In this document: positions 28,251 through 37,699 of the stretch, piece after piece
Numbering within the stretch: position 1 is the stretch's first letter
Layout of the letters: every line of letters begins with the position of its first letter
From: Marinobacterium lacunae
GTDB taxonomy: Bacteria; Pseudomonadota; Gammaproteobacteria; Pseudomonadales; Balneatricaceae
DNA length: 64,000 nucleotides
Direction: 5' to 3'
Assembly: GCF_000705555.1 (NCBI RefSeq)
Contig: NZ_JMQN01000057.1
Location: 124,001 to 188,000 of the forward strand
Program-made: the position numbers and the translations under genes
The notes under the pieces: model-generated
What the model was told of the DNA's origin: nothing
The model's input: only the letters and a program-made list of their open reading frames with translations
The model's database searches: none

Positions 28251-30080
28251 TCAACTCCCGGGCTCGTCCAATCGCGGCAGATCATCCTGAGTAACCGAAT
28301 TCAGCATAATGACGGTTCTAGGCCCTACGACACCGTCGACATTGAGCCCCTTGCTGCGCTGAAAACTTCTGACCTGCTCAACCATTGCAGTGTTGTATCG
28401 CGCACGCCCCGTGCCCGTGACAACTTTTCCCTCAGCTCTGGCCAGGTGTTGCTCGAGCCAGTCCACAGAGTCGCCGGATGCACCTGGCCAGATAGGCGCC
28501 GAGTAATCAGGTGGAGGACGCCAAAGCAGCGTAAAACGTCCCTCCCATCCACCATCAAGATCAGATCGGGGCAGACTGAACTCCCGGCCATCGAGGAATA
28601 CCCACGCCCGCATGGCATCCAGTGACAACACCAGCAGCTCATAGTGCTGTCCTTTATGGGTAAACCCGGCCACCGCCGGCCTATCCAGCTGTTTCAACAG
28701 GTCCGCCCCACCGTCAAGGCTCAGGCAGGCCAGGCCGTTCACCTCGGCGAAATCACATACCACCGGTTGCTGACGCGGGTCGTAGTCTATTTGCCACGCC
28801 TTGAACAATCGCCTGTAGGCCAGCACTAGCAATAGATCCGGGTCAGGATCGGTCGGCCAAAGAGCCATATCTGAAGCGTCCTTAACGGCCTTATTATCCT
28901 GACTCACCCCACCTGCAGCCGAGGAATCTTGCAACAAAGGCACGGGGCTGCGCGTTACTGATGCAAGCACTGTGCTCTCGACTACAGGTAAAGCGTTAGC
29001 TGACGACGGCATCGACTCCGCCTTGAGATGTTCGCCGCGCTCAGCCGAAACAGAAACGGGTTTTGTGATCTGTTCGATAGCGGTCAATTCCTTTGAGGAG
29101 GCCTCGGCGGGCATATCGAGCCAGCCGGAGACCTGTTCAAACCATCGTCCTCCAAGCTCGCCTTTGTACAACATCGATAGCATCAGCCCCGTACCCCAGG
29201 CCAAAAGGCCCACCAGAACAGCGGCGGTCAATATCATCCGTTTGCTCATCCGGGAGCTGATCGGATCTGGAATATCTTCCCCAAATACCTCACGTGCGGC
29301 TTGCTTCAGCGTTTGTAGGCTGACCTCATTCTGCTTTTGCACGTAGGTGCCCAAGAGGGCTCGATCCCCAATCAGGTTGATCAAGCGAGGCAATCCGCCC
29401 GACAAGCGGTACAGCTGCTTAAGCACAGGCTCTGGAAACACCGGTCGACTCATACCCGCAACGGACAAACGATGTCGTATATAAAGCGGTAATTCCTTTA
29501 GCGTAAGCGGCCCCAAGTGGTAGCGAGCGGTGATTCTTTGCGATAGCTGCCTCAACTCCGCTCTGGCGAGCAGCTCCAGAAGTTCGGGTTGCCCCAACAG
29601 GATAATATTGAGGAGCTTGTGCTCACTGGTTTCGAGATTGGTCAGCAGGCGTATCTGCTCCAGCAGATCCACCGACAGCTGCTGTGCTTCGTCAATTAAC
29701 AGGACGGTATTGCGGCCTTCCGCGTAGCGTCTTAACAACTCCTGCTGGATTCGGTCAACGAGGGATTTAACGCTCGGGATCTCACACGAAGGCACATTCA
29801 GCTCATCGCAAATTGATTGCAACAGCTCAACGACACTCTGCTTTGGATTGAGAATGACGGCCACATCGGTATCGCTGGGCAATTGCTCAAGCAATTGCCG
29901 TGCGACCGTCGTTTTACCGGTTCCGACTTCACCCGTCAGCAGAACGAACCCGCCGTCGATGGTGATGCCATAGAGCAGATGGGCCAGTGCCTCCTGATGC
30001 TGCTCACTCATGAACAGGTAACGGGGATTAGGGGCTATAGAGAAAGGCGACTCGCGCAACCCAAAATAGTCACAGTACAT
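28251..30080 (-). CDS. gspA: Type II secretion ATPase GspA/ExeA with peptidoglycan-binding domain
   Basis: A 609-residue AAA+ ATPase anchored in the inner membrane. The N-terminus MYCDYFGLRESPFSI is typical of ExeA; Walker A is GEVGTGKTT and Walker B LLIDEAQQL. One membrane segment near residue 275-300 is followed by a periplasmic part with a C39-like region and a C-terminal peptidoglycan-binding domain (FQRSKGLNVDGVVGPRT). ExeA-ExeB form a complex needed for secretin insertion in Aeromonas. ATG 30080 fits the family start better than GTG 30089. It is divergent from the VpsR-like gene. Confidence 0.93.
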   Translation of the reverse strand: MYCDYFGLRESPFSIAPNPRYLFMSEQHQEALAHLLYGITIDGGFVLLTGEVGTGKTTVARQLLEQLPSDTDVAVILNPKQSVVELLQSICDELNVPSCEIPSVKSLVDRIQQELLRRYAEGRNTVLLIDEAQQLSVDLLEQIRLLTNLETSEHKLLNIILLGQPELLELLARAELRQLSQRITARYHLGPLTLKELPLYIRHRLSVAGMSRPVFPEPVLKQLYRLSGGLPRLINLIGDRALLGTYVQKQNEVSLQTLKQAAREVFGEDIPDPISSRMSKRMILTAAVLVGLLAWGTGLMLSMLYKGELGGRWFEQVSGWLDMPAEASSKELTAIEQITKPVSVSAERGEHLKAESMPSSANALPVVESTVLASVTRSPVPLLQDSSAAGGVSQDNKAVKDASDMALWPTDPDPDLLLVLAYRRLFKAWQIDYDPRQQPVVCDFAEVNGLACLSLDGGADLLKQLDRPAVAGFTHKGQHYELLVLSLDAMRAWVFLDGREFSLPRSDLDGGWEGRFTLLWRPPPDYSAPIWPGASGDSVDWLEQHLARAEGKVVTGTGRARYNTAMVEQVRSFQRSKGLNVDGVVGPRTVIMLNSVTQDDLPRLDEPGS

Positions 30081-30212
30081 GATCAGCACACACTCAGTGT
30101 TTGATACCGTTCACTATAGACACAACTGGACATATTTGCGGGCTCAAAATCGTGACAGTGCCTACATGAAATCAGTGCATTTCAGAACAATTACGCGTGT
30201 AAAGTTCTCCTG

Positions 30213-30239
30213 TTGAATTAACTGAACGTTAACTATACT
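30213..30239 (+). promoter_or_regulatory. Candidate promoter of the VpsR-like gene
   Basis: TTGAAT (30213-30218) and TATACT (30234-30239) are 15 bases apart, slightly short, in an AT-rich 220-base divergent region between gspA and the regulator gene. Confidence 0.45.
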
Positions 30240-30303
30240 TTCCACCAGACAGTAGGAAGTAACTATTTTAGATGTTTACTGTCACTTTATTGGGCATATA
30301 GCC

Positions 30304-31713
30304 GTGGACACATTAAGAGTCAGAGAAAATCCAAGAGTGCCTGGACTAAGGGATGCCATCCTGATTGACCTGTCTCCCGAGACAGGCAATATAAATGAGC
30401 TGGAGGATATTTCAGGCTGGTTATTGCATCGGGAAACCAATCTGGAAAATGCTGAAAAAGCGCTCCTCACTAATAGCTTTTATGTTGGCATCGCTCATTT
30501 CGACTGGTCAGACCCGCTGCTTAGACCACAACTGATCACCTTCTTCCAGCAGCATAACCAGATCGCCTGGATCGCCATTATCCAACCGGAACAGTTACGC
30601 GACATTGAACTGCGGCGCATCCTGTTCGAGAACTTCTACGACTATTTCTCACTGCCACTGAACGAGAACATATCCAATCTGGCCACTGTACTGGGCCATG
30701 CCTACGGCATTTTTCACCTGCAACACCTGGAAAGTGACGCGGCGGGCATGGACGACGAGTTTCAGATGGTTGGCACCAGCCCTCAGATGCTGGATATTTT
30801 CGATCAGATTCGAAAAGTCGCCAAAACCGATGCTCCGGTTCTGATCACCGGTGAGAGCGGAACCGGGAAGGAGCTTATTGCCCGCGCGATACATCAGCGC
30901 TCCAAGCGCAGCGCCTACCCGTTCGTCGCCGTAAATTGCGGCGCACTGCCGGAGACACTGATTCACTCAGAGCTGTTTGGCTATGAAAAAGGGGCCTTTA
31001 CCGGTGCCGCCCAGCGACGCCTTGGCAGGATCGAAGCGGCCTCACTGGGCTCTCTATTCCTTGATGAAATCGGCGATCTGGACCTGAACCTGCAAGCCCA
31101 CATGCTCAGATTCCTTCAGGAGGGCACCATTGAGCGGCTGGGCAACAACACACCCATGTATGTGGACGTGCGTGTTATCGCCGCAACCAATATCGATCTG
31201 GAAAAAGCGGTAGAACAGGGCCGGTTCCGTGAAGACCTCTTCTATCGTTTGAGCGTACTCAATATCGACTTGCCACCGCTACGCGATCGCGGTGAAGACA
31301 AAGAGCTTCTCGCGCGGTTCTTCTTCAAGAAGTTTGCCAGCGATCACAACGGCCAACTAAGGGGGTTTGCTGATGACGCCATAGACGCGATCAACAACTA
31401 CGCCTGGCCCGGCAATGTGCGTGAGCTGATCAACCGCGTCCGGCGCGGCATGATCATGAGCGACAACCGTTTGATAACAGCGCAGGATCTGAAACTCTCT
31501 GAAGATATCGTGACTAACGAGCCTTTGCGCACGCTGAACGAAGCACGCGCCATTGCTGAGAAACAAGCCATCTCGCATACCCTTAACCGTTTCGATAACA
31601 ATGTTTCACGAGCCGCCAAGGCCCTTGGCGTTTCACGAGTAACCCTCTATCGCATGATGGAAAAGCACCACATGGACGGGCGGGATAACTTCTCCTCATA
31701 TGGGGCTCACTAA
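30304..31713 (+). CDS. VpsR-like enhancer-binding transcriptional regulator
   Basis: A 469-residue three-domain regulator. Residues 1-150 are a degenerate receiver-like domain as in VpsR. A sigma-54 AAA+ domain follows (Walker A GESGTGKE at 183-190, GAFTGA at 230-235, Walker B LFLDEIGD at 251-258), then a Fis-type HTH (NNVSRAAKALGVSRVTLYRM). V. cholerae VpsR binds c-di-GMP and activates biofilm and T2SS genes. The intact GAFTGA here implies sigma-54 contact. The start is GTG. It is divergent from gspA and adjacent to a c-di-GMP riboswitch region, so a role in secretion control is inferred. Confidence 0.9.
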   Translation: MDTLRVRENPRVPGLRDAILIDLSPETGNINELEDISGWLLHRETNLENAEKALLTNSFYVGIAHFDWSDPLLRPQLITFFQQHNQIAWIAIIQPEQLRDIELRRILFENFYDYFSLPLNENISNLATVLGHAYGIFHLQHLESDAAGMDDEFQMVGTSPQMLDIFDQIRKVAKTDAPVLITGESGTGKELIARAIHQRSKRSAYPFVAVNCGALPETLIHSELFGYEKGAFTGAAQRRLGRIEAASLGSLFLDEIGDLDLNLQAHMLRFLQEGTIERLGNNTPMYVDVRVIAATNIDLEKAVEQGRFREDLFYRLSVLNIDLPPLRDRGEDKELLARFFFKKFASDHNGQLRGFADDAIDAINNYAWPGNVRELINRVRRGMIMSDNRLITAQDLKLSEDIVTNEPLRTLNEARAIAEKQAISHTLNRFDNNVSRAAKALGVSRVTLYRMMEKHHMDGRDNFSSYGAH

Positions 31714-31867
31714 GAGGAGGTGTCCAGCCTGTATAACCATCGTTACATCTTGGACAATTCCGCCAACCTGCCTGCCGCGCCATTGCACAATAACTATTTG
31801 AATTATTGATAAAAATAATCAAATGGCCCGTATGCTGCATTATCTATGCAGTAAATGGAGCAGCCGT

Positions 31868-32140
31868 ATGATCCAACCTCGCCGGCGTGTTCTTCTCAGA
31901 CACCGCCTTACAAACAAGGATTACGGTACAGGACGTACCCTAGCTGACCCAGAGGAGCCCGTGGCAGAAGCGGAAACCTACTCTGAGTCAGAAGGCTCAG
32001 TGCAGGCCTTAACCGGCACTCTGCCCCCCTCCTCCTGGACACGCTTCAAACCGAGTTTTCCGACTCTCGAAGCGATCCACTCACGCTCATCGATCGTTCT
32101 TTGGGACGAAATCGACGATTCTTATAACAAATCAATCTAA
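31868..32140 (+). CDS. Hypothetical 90-residue protein
   Basis: A possible small protein starting MIQPRRRVLLRHRLTNKDYG. The N-terminal 20 residues are strongly basic, the middle is acidic (EEPVAEAETYSESEG), and the rest is Ser/Pro-containing with one Trp. GGAG sits eight bases before the ATG at 31868. No family recognised, no signal peptide or membrane segment. Upstream is a near-perfect AT-rich inverted repeat (31799-31822). It stands between the VpsR-like gene and the riboswitch region. It may be spurious. Confidence 0.4.
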   Translation: MIQPRRRVLLRHRLTNKDYGTGRTLADPEEPVAEAETYSESEGSVQALTGTLPPSSWTRFKPSFPTLEAIHSRSSIVLWDEIDDSYNKSI

Positions 32141-32584
32141 ATGTTTTTCTGTTATCTAAATGATACAACGGGTGTAACGTATAGTTTACAGTCATACTGA
32201 TAGTGTATTTAAGATGCGACCATATAATAACAACCCACCCTATAAAACCAATATTCCTGTTTCATAAAATTAACACTCATACTAATTTATACGGAATCAT
32301 GTAAATTAAATGTTCCAGTGTAAATATAACGAACAGTTTTAATTAACACCTGACAAAAAACTGCCTCTTAAAATTAAAAATACGGCCTGCTAATATCCGC
32401 TTCACACCTCGGTCGTAAACGTATTGATACAGACAGACTGATTCCCCAGTGGGCAGTGTCAAGCTATATCAACACCTACGGCCAGAACGTAGAAAAGGTT
32501 AGGAATACGCGTGATACATCTGCTTCTCGAAGCATGTGCTGTAACGCAAACGAAATAGCAGTCGTACAGAAACAGCCCAAAGAT
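32141..32584. other. AT-rich non-coding stretch upstream of the riboswitch
   Basis: About 440 bases, clearly richer in A/T than the neighbours (especially 32150-32400), with no coding frame I would support. It must contain the promoter for the riboswitch transcript, but I could not pick a convincing -35/-10 or -24/-12 pair. Such AT-rich DNA is a common target of H-NS/MvaT-like proteins and IHF. Confidence 0.6.
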
Positions 32585-32673
32585 CCTCTCCCGAAAAGGC
32601 AAAGCTCGCAGAGCTACGCAAAGTCACGGGTTCGACACTGAACGTGCGAATAGCCGGACCGCCGAAGGAGAAG
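32585..32673 (+). ncRNA. Class I cyclic-di-GMP riboswitch (GEMM-I)
   Basis: The segment carries the conserved GEMM-I core in order: AAGGCAAAGC (32597-32606), a short P2 hairpin AGCTC/GAGCT (32603-32615), TACGCAAAGTCACGGG (32615-32630), a P3 hairpin with TTCG/CGAA and CAC/GTG arms (32631-32650), and ATAGCCGGACCGCCGAAGG (32650-32668). The closing P1 pairs TCTCC (32587-32591) with GGAGA (32667-32671). The G before the second G of GGCAAA, expected to read the ligand guanine, is kept. It lies 60 bases before the ATG of the secreted protease. Confidence 0.87.
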
Positions 32674-32735
32674 TCACTCTCTCAGGAATCATCGCCGGAG
32701 GATCTTGCTGAATTTTAGTTTTCAGGAGGTCCGTC

Positions 32736-35096
32736 ATGAGCACGCCTACAGCTAAACACATCCCCTCTTTGGCCGTTCTCGGTCTTGCAGCCGCTATCGG
32801 ATGCGCAAGCGCACCTGTTTCAGCCGGGGAACACGCCCTTCCCACCACCGCTTCAGAACAAGCCGCCCTGCACCAAAAAGCGGCTGAACAGACAGAAGGG
32901 CTGCTAACCCTGCAGAAACAGTGGGCACAGGCTCAGGGTAGCGCACGTTCATCGGCCCTTGAAAAGCTGATCGCCAAGGCTCAGGAGCGCAAAGCGTTCT
33001 TGCAGGTCCTGATGGATTCCAACCCCGCAGCAGCTCTGCGCGTGATGATCCCGGAAGATCGCCAGTTGGGTATGCCAGATGCGGTTATCGCCAAGCTCGA
33101 AAGCCGTATCGAAGTCGAAGGCGAGATTGAGCGTTACTACGAAGATTATGCCGATGGCAGTCATGTACTGAAGACGTTTCTGGTATCCGACTTCGGCGAG
33201 CGTTTCGAGCTGCATACCGCCAACAGCAAAGCCAAACTGTTTCAGGGTACTAAGGTAAAAGCGGCCGGCTGGCTGTTCGGCAGTGACTCAAACAGCGATA
33301 GCAATGGCGACCTTCTTGTTGGCGATCAGCTTGAAACCCTCTCTCAGCTATCCGACGGCACAACCGCCGCGGCTGGCGATGTGGTACCGGCGCTGACCAA
33401 TACGCTTGGCGAGCAGCGCACGCTGCTGATGCTGCTTAACTTCAGCGACGATAAGTCCCAACCCTGGAGCGTAGCCCAGGCCCAGTCGATGCTGTTTGGC
33501 ACCGTCGATGGCTTCATTCAGGAGAACTCAAGCGGTCGCACCTGGCTAACCGGTGATGTGGTCGGTTGGAATACCCTGTCTGTAAGCAGCACCGTGTGTG
33601 ATAGCCTCAGCGTTCGCAATGAAGCACTGAGCATCGCCAACGCTCAGGGCATCGATATCAACAGCTATGATCGTCTGATGTTTGCCTTCCCCAAGAATGC
33701 CTGCGGCTATACCGGCTCCGGCTCTATTGGCGGTTCGCCCAGCTACACGTTTATTAACGGCTCAATGATTCTGCGCACACTGGCCCATGAGCTTGGCCAC
33801 AATCTCGGCCTCTTCCACGCTCACTCTCTAGAGTGCGGCGCCACAACTGAAGGCAGCAGCTGCACTCAGTACGCCTATGGCGATACGCTGGATATCATGG
33901 GTTACTACAACCGAGTCGGTCATTACAACGGCTTCGCGAAAGAGCAACTGGGCTGGTTGAGCAAGAACGAACTGGTTACGGCCAATGCTAGCGGCCAGTA
34001 CCAGCTCGCGCCCTATGTCAGCGGCAGCAACGAACCGAAAGTACTGAAGGTATTAAAAAATGCCGACTCGGTTAACGGTAACAGCTGGTACTACGTGGAG
34101 ATGCGCCAGCCTGAAGGCGAAGACGCTCAATTGTTCGACGGCACCAAGGTGGACACCGCCAACGTCACTCAGGGCGTTATCGTGCACAGCGCGACAGAAG
34201 GTAAAGGCGATACAAGCAACCTGCTCGATATGACCCCGGGAAGTGCCAGCTTTGGTTATGACGACTGGGAAGATCCTGCTCTGGTCAGCGGCTCAAGTTT
34301 CACAAGCCTCGACAGCTCCGTTGCATTGTCCGCAGGCTGGGTCGATGCCAACAACGCAACCGTGAACGTGTCTCTGGATGGTTCAAGCACCACGCCGACC
34401 TGCTCCCTGTCGGCTCCGACACTGAGTGTAAGCGGCAGCGCCAGCCAGTGGGGCTACGCCGGTGATACGCTGAGCTACACCGTCAGTGTTACCAACCCCA
34501 ACAGCAGTGCCTGCGGTACGCTTCAGGTCAGCCTCAACGCCGCCGTTCCCTCTGGCTGGGCTGCAAGCTTTAGCAAAAGCTCAATGAGTCTGGCGGCGGG
34601 TAGCTCTTCCAGCGTGACCGTCAACCTGACTTCATCGACCAGTGCAGCAGCGACGTTCTATGACGTGACCGTCAGCGCCACCGAGAGCAATAGCCAGAAA
34701 GCCGGCAACACAACCCTGACCTATGTGGTTCAGGACAACACCTCGACAACCCCGGTCGATACCAATACAGCGCCGGTTGCCGCCGATGACAGCGTCAGCA
34801 TGAGCAGCAAAAGCTCGGTAACGGTTTCGGTCCTGTCGAATGACAGCGACGCTGATGGCGACGCGCTGACCATCGCAGCGGTCGGTACGGCAGCCAAAGG
34901 CTCGGTCAAACTCAACAGCAACGGCACGCTGACCTACACACCAGCGAAGAACTTCAAGGACAACGATAGCTTTAGCTACACCATCACCGATGGCAAAGCC
35001 AGCGCTACCGCAACTGTGAATCTGAGCCTGTCCGGTTCCACTTCCGGTGGATCCACAGGCGGTGGCGGAAACAACGGCAAAGGCAAAAATCGCTGA
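32736..35096 (+). CDS. Secreted metzincin-type metalloprotease with Ig-like domains
   Basis: A 786-residue exported zinc protease. A signal peptide ends near PVSA at residue 30, followed by a pro-region of about 200 residues. The catalytic domain has HELGHNLGLFH at 351-361 and a Met-turn DIMGYY at about 386-391, resembling gametolysin-type (M11) metzincins. Then come a NEW3-like domain (about 555-660), a cadherin/tandem-95-like domain (about 680-770) and a Gly/Lys/Asn tail. AGGAGG precedes the ATG. It is under a c-di-GMP riboswitch and next to T2SS genes, so it is a likely T2SS substrate. Confidence 0.92.
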   Translation: MSTPTAKHIPSLAVLGLAAAIGCASAPVSAGEHALPTTASEQAALHQKAAEQTEGLLTLQKQWAQAQGSARSSALEKLIAKAQERKAFLQVLMDSNPAAALRVMIPEDRQLGMPDAVIAKLESRIEVEGEIERYYEDYADGSHVLKTFLVSDFGERFELHTANSKAKLFQGTKVKAAGWLFGSDSNSDSNGDLLVGDQLETLSQLSDGTTAAAGDVVPALTNTLGEQRTLLMLLNFSDDKSQPWSVAQAQSMLFGTVDGFIQENSSGRTWLTGDVVGWNTLSVSSTVCDSLSVRNEALSIANAQGIDINSYDRLMFAFPKNACGYTGSGSIGGSPSYTFINGSMILRTLAHELGHNLGLFHAHSLECGATTEGSSCTQYAYGDTLDIMGYYNRVGHYNGFAKEQLGWLSKNELVTANASGQYQLAPYVSGSNEPKVLKVLKNADSVNGNSWYYVEMRQPEGEDAQLFDGTKVDTANVTQGVIVHSATEGKGDTSNLLDMTPGSASFGYDDWEDPALVSGSSFTSLDSSVALSAGWVDANNATVNVSLDGSSTTPTCSLSAPTLSVSGSASQWGYAGDTLSYTVSVTNPNSSACGTLQVSLNAAVPSGWAASFSKSSMSLAAGSSSSVTVNLTSSTSAAATFYDVTVSATESNSQKAGNTTLTYVVQDNTSTTPVDTNTAPVAADDSVSMSSKSSVTVSVLSNDSDADGDALTIAAVGTAAKGSVKLNSNGTLTYTPAKNFKDNDSFSYTITDGKASATATVNLSLSGSTSGGSTGGGGNNGKGKNR

Positions 35097-35109
35097 TCTC
35101 AGCACACAG

Positions 35110-35141
35110 AAAAGGTGGCCTCAAAGGGCCACCTTTTTTTT
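35110..35141 (+). terminator. Strong terminator after the protease gene
   Basis: AAAGGTGGCC (35111-35120), loop TCAAAG and GGCCACCTTT (35127-35136) run into a T-tract. An A-tract on the other side means it may also serve the convergent minus-strand gene. Confidence 0.93.
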
Positions 35142-35183
35142 GCGTTTAACCGTGGTGAATACGCTATCGGCTAGCGTGCCTGA

Positions 35184-37688
35184 TTACTCAGGTGTCGGCT
35201 CAGGTTCTACGCAAAGATCACAGATAGCTTCCACGCTGGCACTTGCATCGACGGTGGTAAAGATACCATCGCCGCTCACATCCACCATATCGCTGAAGGA
35301 GGCTTCATGCGGTACAGGGCTGTTACTGCTGGCCGGGTAGTAACTACCGGTAACGGTGACTTCCTGTCCTGGGTCAAGTGAGCTCGGGTAGCTGCTGAAC
35401 ACAACATCCGGAGTATCCACGATGCTCAGGTTGTTGAGCACTTCGTTACCCTCGTTCTTGACGGTTACTTCGACGTCCGTCTTCACCACAACCACAGTGA
35501 TACCGTTGCCAATATCGAGCGACTCAAGGCTGTTGCTGCAAGACTTGGTCACCGAGATATCGGTGGTGATATCGATATCGCAATCGGCTGAAGCCTCATT
35601 GCTGGTGGTGCTGGCATAGGCACTGCCGCCAAGAGCATCGATTACCGTATCACCGGTCGCCTGAACCGTATCGCTATGGACGTAGGTACGGGTGTTATCC
35701 GATGTATTGCTGAGCACCAGATCAGCCAGATCCGGACTGAACGTTTTACTGAAGTTTTTCGTTTCGTTCGGTGCCAGAGTGGTATCAAGCAACAGGTCGC
35801 CCAGTTCGGAGTCCACCACATCCACGTTTTCAAGTGCAACGGCCGACGGGTTGTGCACTGTACCCTGGATGGTGAAGGTTACCGCTGAACCATCGAAGAT
35901 GTCGTTTTCATCGACACACTCCTTGGTCACAACCAGTTCCGGTACCGGGATATATTCACAGAATGCATCGTCGTCCACTGCAATCTGAATAGCCGGGCTG
36001 CCAAGAGCCGGTGTTACAGTCACCGTCAACGTATCACTATGCTCGTTGATCGACTGATCGAACTCTTTCGAGAACGGATAGTCGGTGTCCGGAGCCAATA
36101 CGGCCGGGAAGTCCGAAGCCGTGACATCACCCTCGGTGTCAATGATGCTGTCCACATTGAGGGCCACGTTACCGGTATTGTTGACGCTACCGTAGACCGT
36201 TACATGGATGCTGTCGCCTGCCGCATTGAGCTCGGCGGTGCAATCCTTGATCACCTCAAGTCCCGGTGTTACATCGAACTCACAGTAGGTCTGAGCACTA
36301 CTTGATGCGACTGCCAGGTTGGTATTGCCCACATCAACGGAGTTGGTATAGGCGTACACCTCTACGCTGTTATCCGCCTGTAGATCACCCGGAATAGTGG
36401 TGGTTGAATAGCTGGCCAGATAGAGCACCTCTTCAGTCGGTCCAAGATCAAACTCGACGTCGTTGGTGCCAATGCCGGTCAGCCCTGTCGGCACCTGATC
36501 GCCTGCGCAGGAACCATCACCACCCACGTCATAGCACACATCCGTGATGACGGCGGAGCCGAAGGTGTCCAGCAGGTTGGCGATAATCGAGATACCACCG
36601 TCATTGCTCACTGTGCCCTGGAAGCTTGCCGTCAGCTGATCGCCCGCGGCGTTAAGATCCGCCACGATACAGGTTTTGGTCACGCTGATGCCGCAGACAT
36701 CAAAGCTTTTAAGCACAAAGTCTTTCAGCTGAGCTGTCTCGGAGCGGGATGAACGGGTTTCTGCCAGGAAAGAACTGATGCAAGGGGTTGAGCCCAACAG
36801 CTCAGTGACGTTGATGCCGCCTTCGAAGAAGCTCTCATGCGGCAGCGGGTCGCCAAGCAAACCGCCTTTCGGAGTATACGGCCATGCCGGAACACCGTTA
36901 TCTTCAACGTTGGTAATGGCGCAGGCTGCGGTTCCGCCCGTACCGTCACAGACAGCATTGGCGAAGGAGGCCACCAACTCGAGGTTAGTGGCTACGTTAT
37001 TGCCCTCGGCATCTGTCGGATCCCATTGGTACACCTTGATCTCCGGCGTTGCACCGGAACCCTGCGGGTACTCGACCAGCACCAGAATATCACCCGGTGT
37101 CCCCGGGCCTTTCTCGTTCTTTCCGACGTGTCCGCCGGCTGGAACGCTGTCGAACCGGTTGGTCGCCAGGTTAGCGGAGATATCGTTCTGGAAGAACCAG
37201 AAGCCGGCGAAGGCGTCACCATCGTTTGCGTAACGGTCAAGGCCGAAGTAGATAATCAGGTCGCCGACACTGTGGACCCCGGTTTCCTGCCCCGGCTGCA
37301 CCACATAGGCGGCGGCGTAGGCGTTGGTGATATCATCCTTGTCCGGCACCGAACCGTCCTTATGCCACCACTCGGTGGTGTTTTCGATATCCTTGGAGCC
37401 CCCTTTCCAGTAAATGGTCTCTGGAGCCGGGTCATCCTCGAATGTCGTGGCGATGGCCGCCGTTGATGCCGGGTTTGTGTAGACCGTATCCCAGTCGTCA
37501 CCATAATAATCGGTGCCGCCGACCCCATCTGGATCGGGGATGGCGTCATAGGTATTACCGTCCAGCTCGAACAGGCCCGGAGGATTACCGTCTACCGCGT
37601 ATACGGCAGCCGTCGTTACCACACCCATGCCCAATATGATACCAGCCAGAAATCCCGGTACCGTCTTGAGAAGTTTCAGAATTCGCAT
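35184..37688 (-). CDS. Large exported repeat protein A
   Basis: An 834-residue exported protein with a signal-like N-terminus (about residues 1-31). Residues about 32-330 form a domain shared with the paralogue at 38247: opening FELDGN, DDWDTVY, KGGSKDIENTTEW, ITNAYAAAY, GDAFAGFWFFQ, GDILVLVEYPQG, SFFEGGINVTELLG and FLAETRSSRSETAQLKDFVL. Four Cys-bounded, DUF11-like beta repeats follow, each opening with a form of VTKxC and containing G(T/S)VxNxG. It ends EPEPTPE with no membrane anchor. Function unknown; a surface or matrix protein exported by the nearby T2SS is my guess. AGGAGG precedes the ATG. Confidence 0.85.
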   Translation of the reverse strand: MRILKLLKTVPGFLAGIILGMGVVTTAAVYAVDGNPPGLFELDGNTYDAIPDPDGVGGTDYYGDDWDTVYTNPASTAAIATTFEDDPAPETIYWKGGSKDIENTTEWWHKDGSVPDKDDITNAYAAAYVVQPGQETGVHSVGDLIIYFGLDRYANDGDAFAGFWFFQNDISANLATNRFDSVPAGGHVGKNEKGPGTPGDILVLVEYPQGSGATPEIKVYQWDPTDAEGNNVATNLELVASFANAVCDGTGGTAACAITNVEDNGVPAWPYTPKGGLLGDPLPHESFFEGGINVTELLGSTPCISSFLAETRSSRSETAQLKDFVLKSFDVCGISVTKTCIVADLNAAGDQLTASFQGTVSNDGGISIIANLLDTFGSAVITDVCYDVGGDGSCAGDQVPTGLTGIGTNDVEFDLGPTEEVLYLASYSTTTIPGDLQADNSVEVYAYTNSVDVGNTNLAVASSSAQTYCEFDVTPGLEVIKDCTAELNAAGDSIHVTVYGSVNNTGNVALNVDSIIDTEGDVTASDFPAVLAPDTDYPFSKEFDQSINEHSDTLTVTVTPALGSPAIQIAVDDDAFCEYIPVPELVVTKECVDENDIFDGSAVTFTIQGTVHNPSAVALENVDVVDSELGDLLLDTTLAPNETKNFSKTFSPDLADLVLSNTSDNTRTYVHSDTVQATGDTVIDALGGSAYASTTSNEASADCDIDITTDISVTKSCSNSLESLDIGNGITVVVVKTDVEVTVKNEGNEVLNNLSIVDTPDVVFSSYPSSLDPGQEVTVTGSYYPASSNSPVPHEASFSDMVDVSGDGIFTTVDASASVEAICDLCVEPEPTPE

Positions 37689-37699
37689 GATCCACCTCC

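Noticed and set aside
32597..32606. Interpretation of the GEMM RNA as a c-GAMP (GEMM-Ib) switch
   Set aside because: The position expected to distinguish the two ligands appears to be G, favouring c-di-GMP, though my numbering is from memory.
32456..32641. 61-residue frame ending inside the riboswitch
   Set aside because: It runs through the conserved RNA core, and conservation there is explained by the riboswitch.
34632..35105. 157-residue minus-strand frame inside the protease gene
   Set aside because: Composition mirrors the repetitive Ser/Thr-rich sense strand; no start signal.
36837..37466. 209-residue plus-strand frame inside exported protein A
   Set aside because: Shadow of the paralogous repeat-protein coding sequence.
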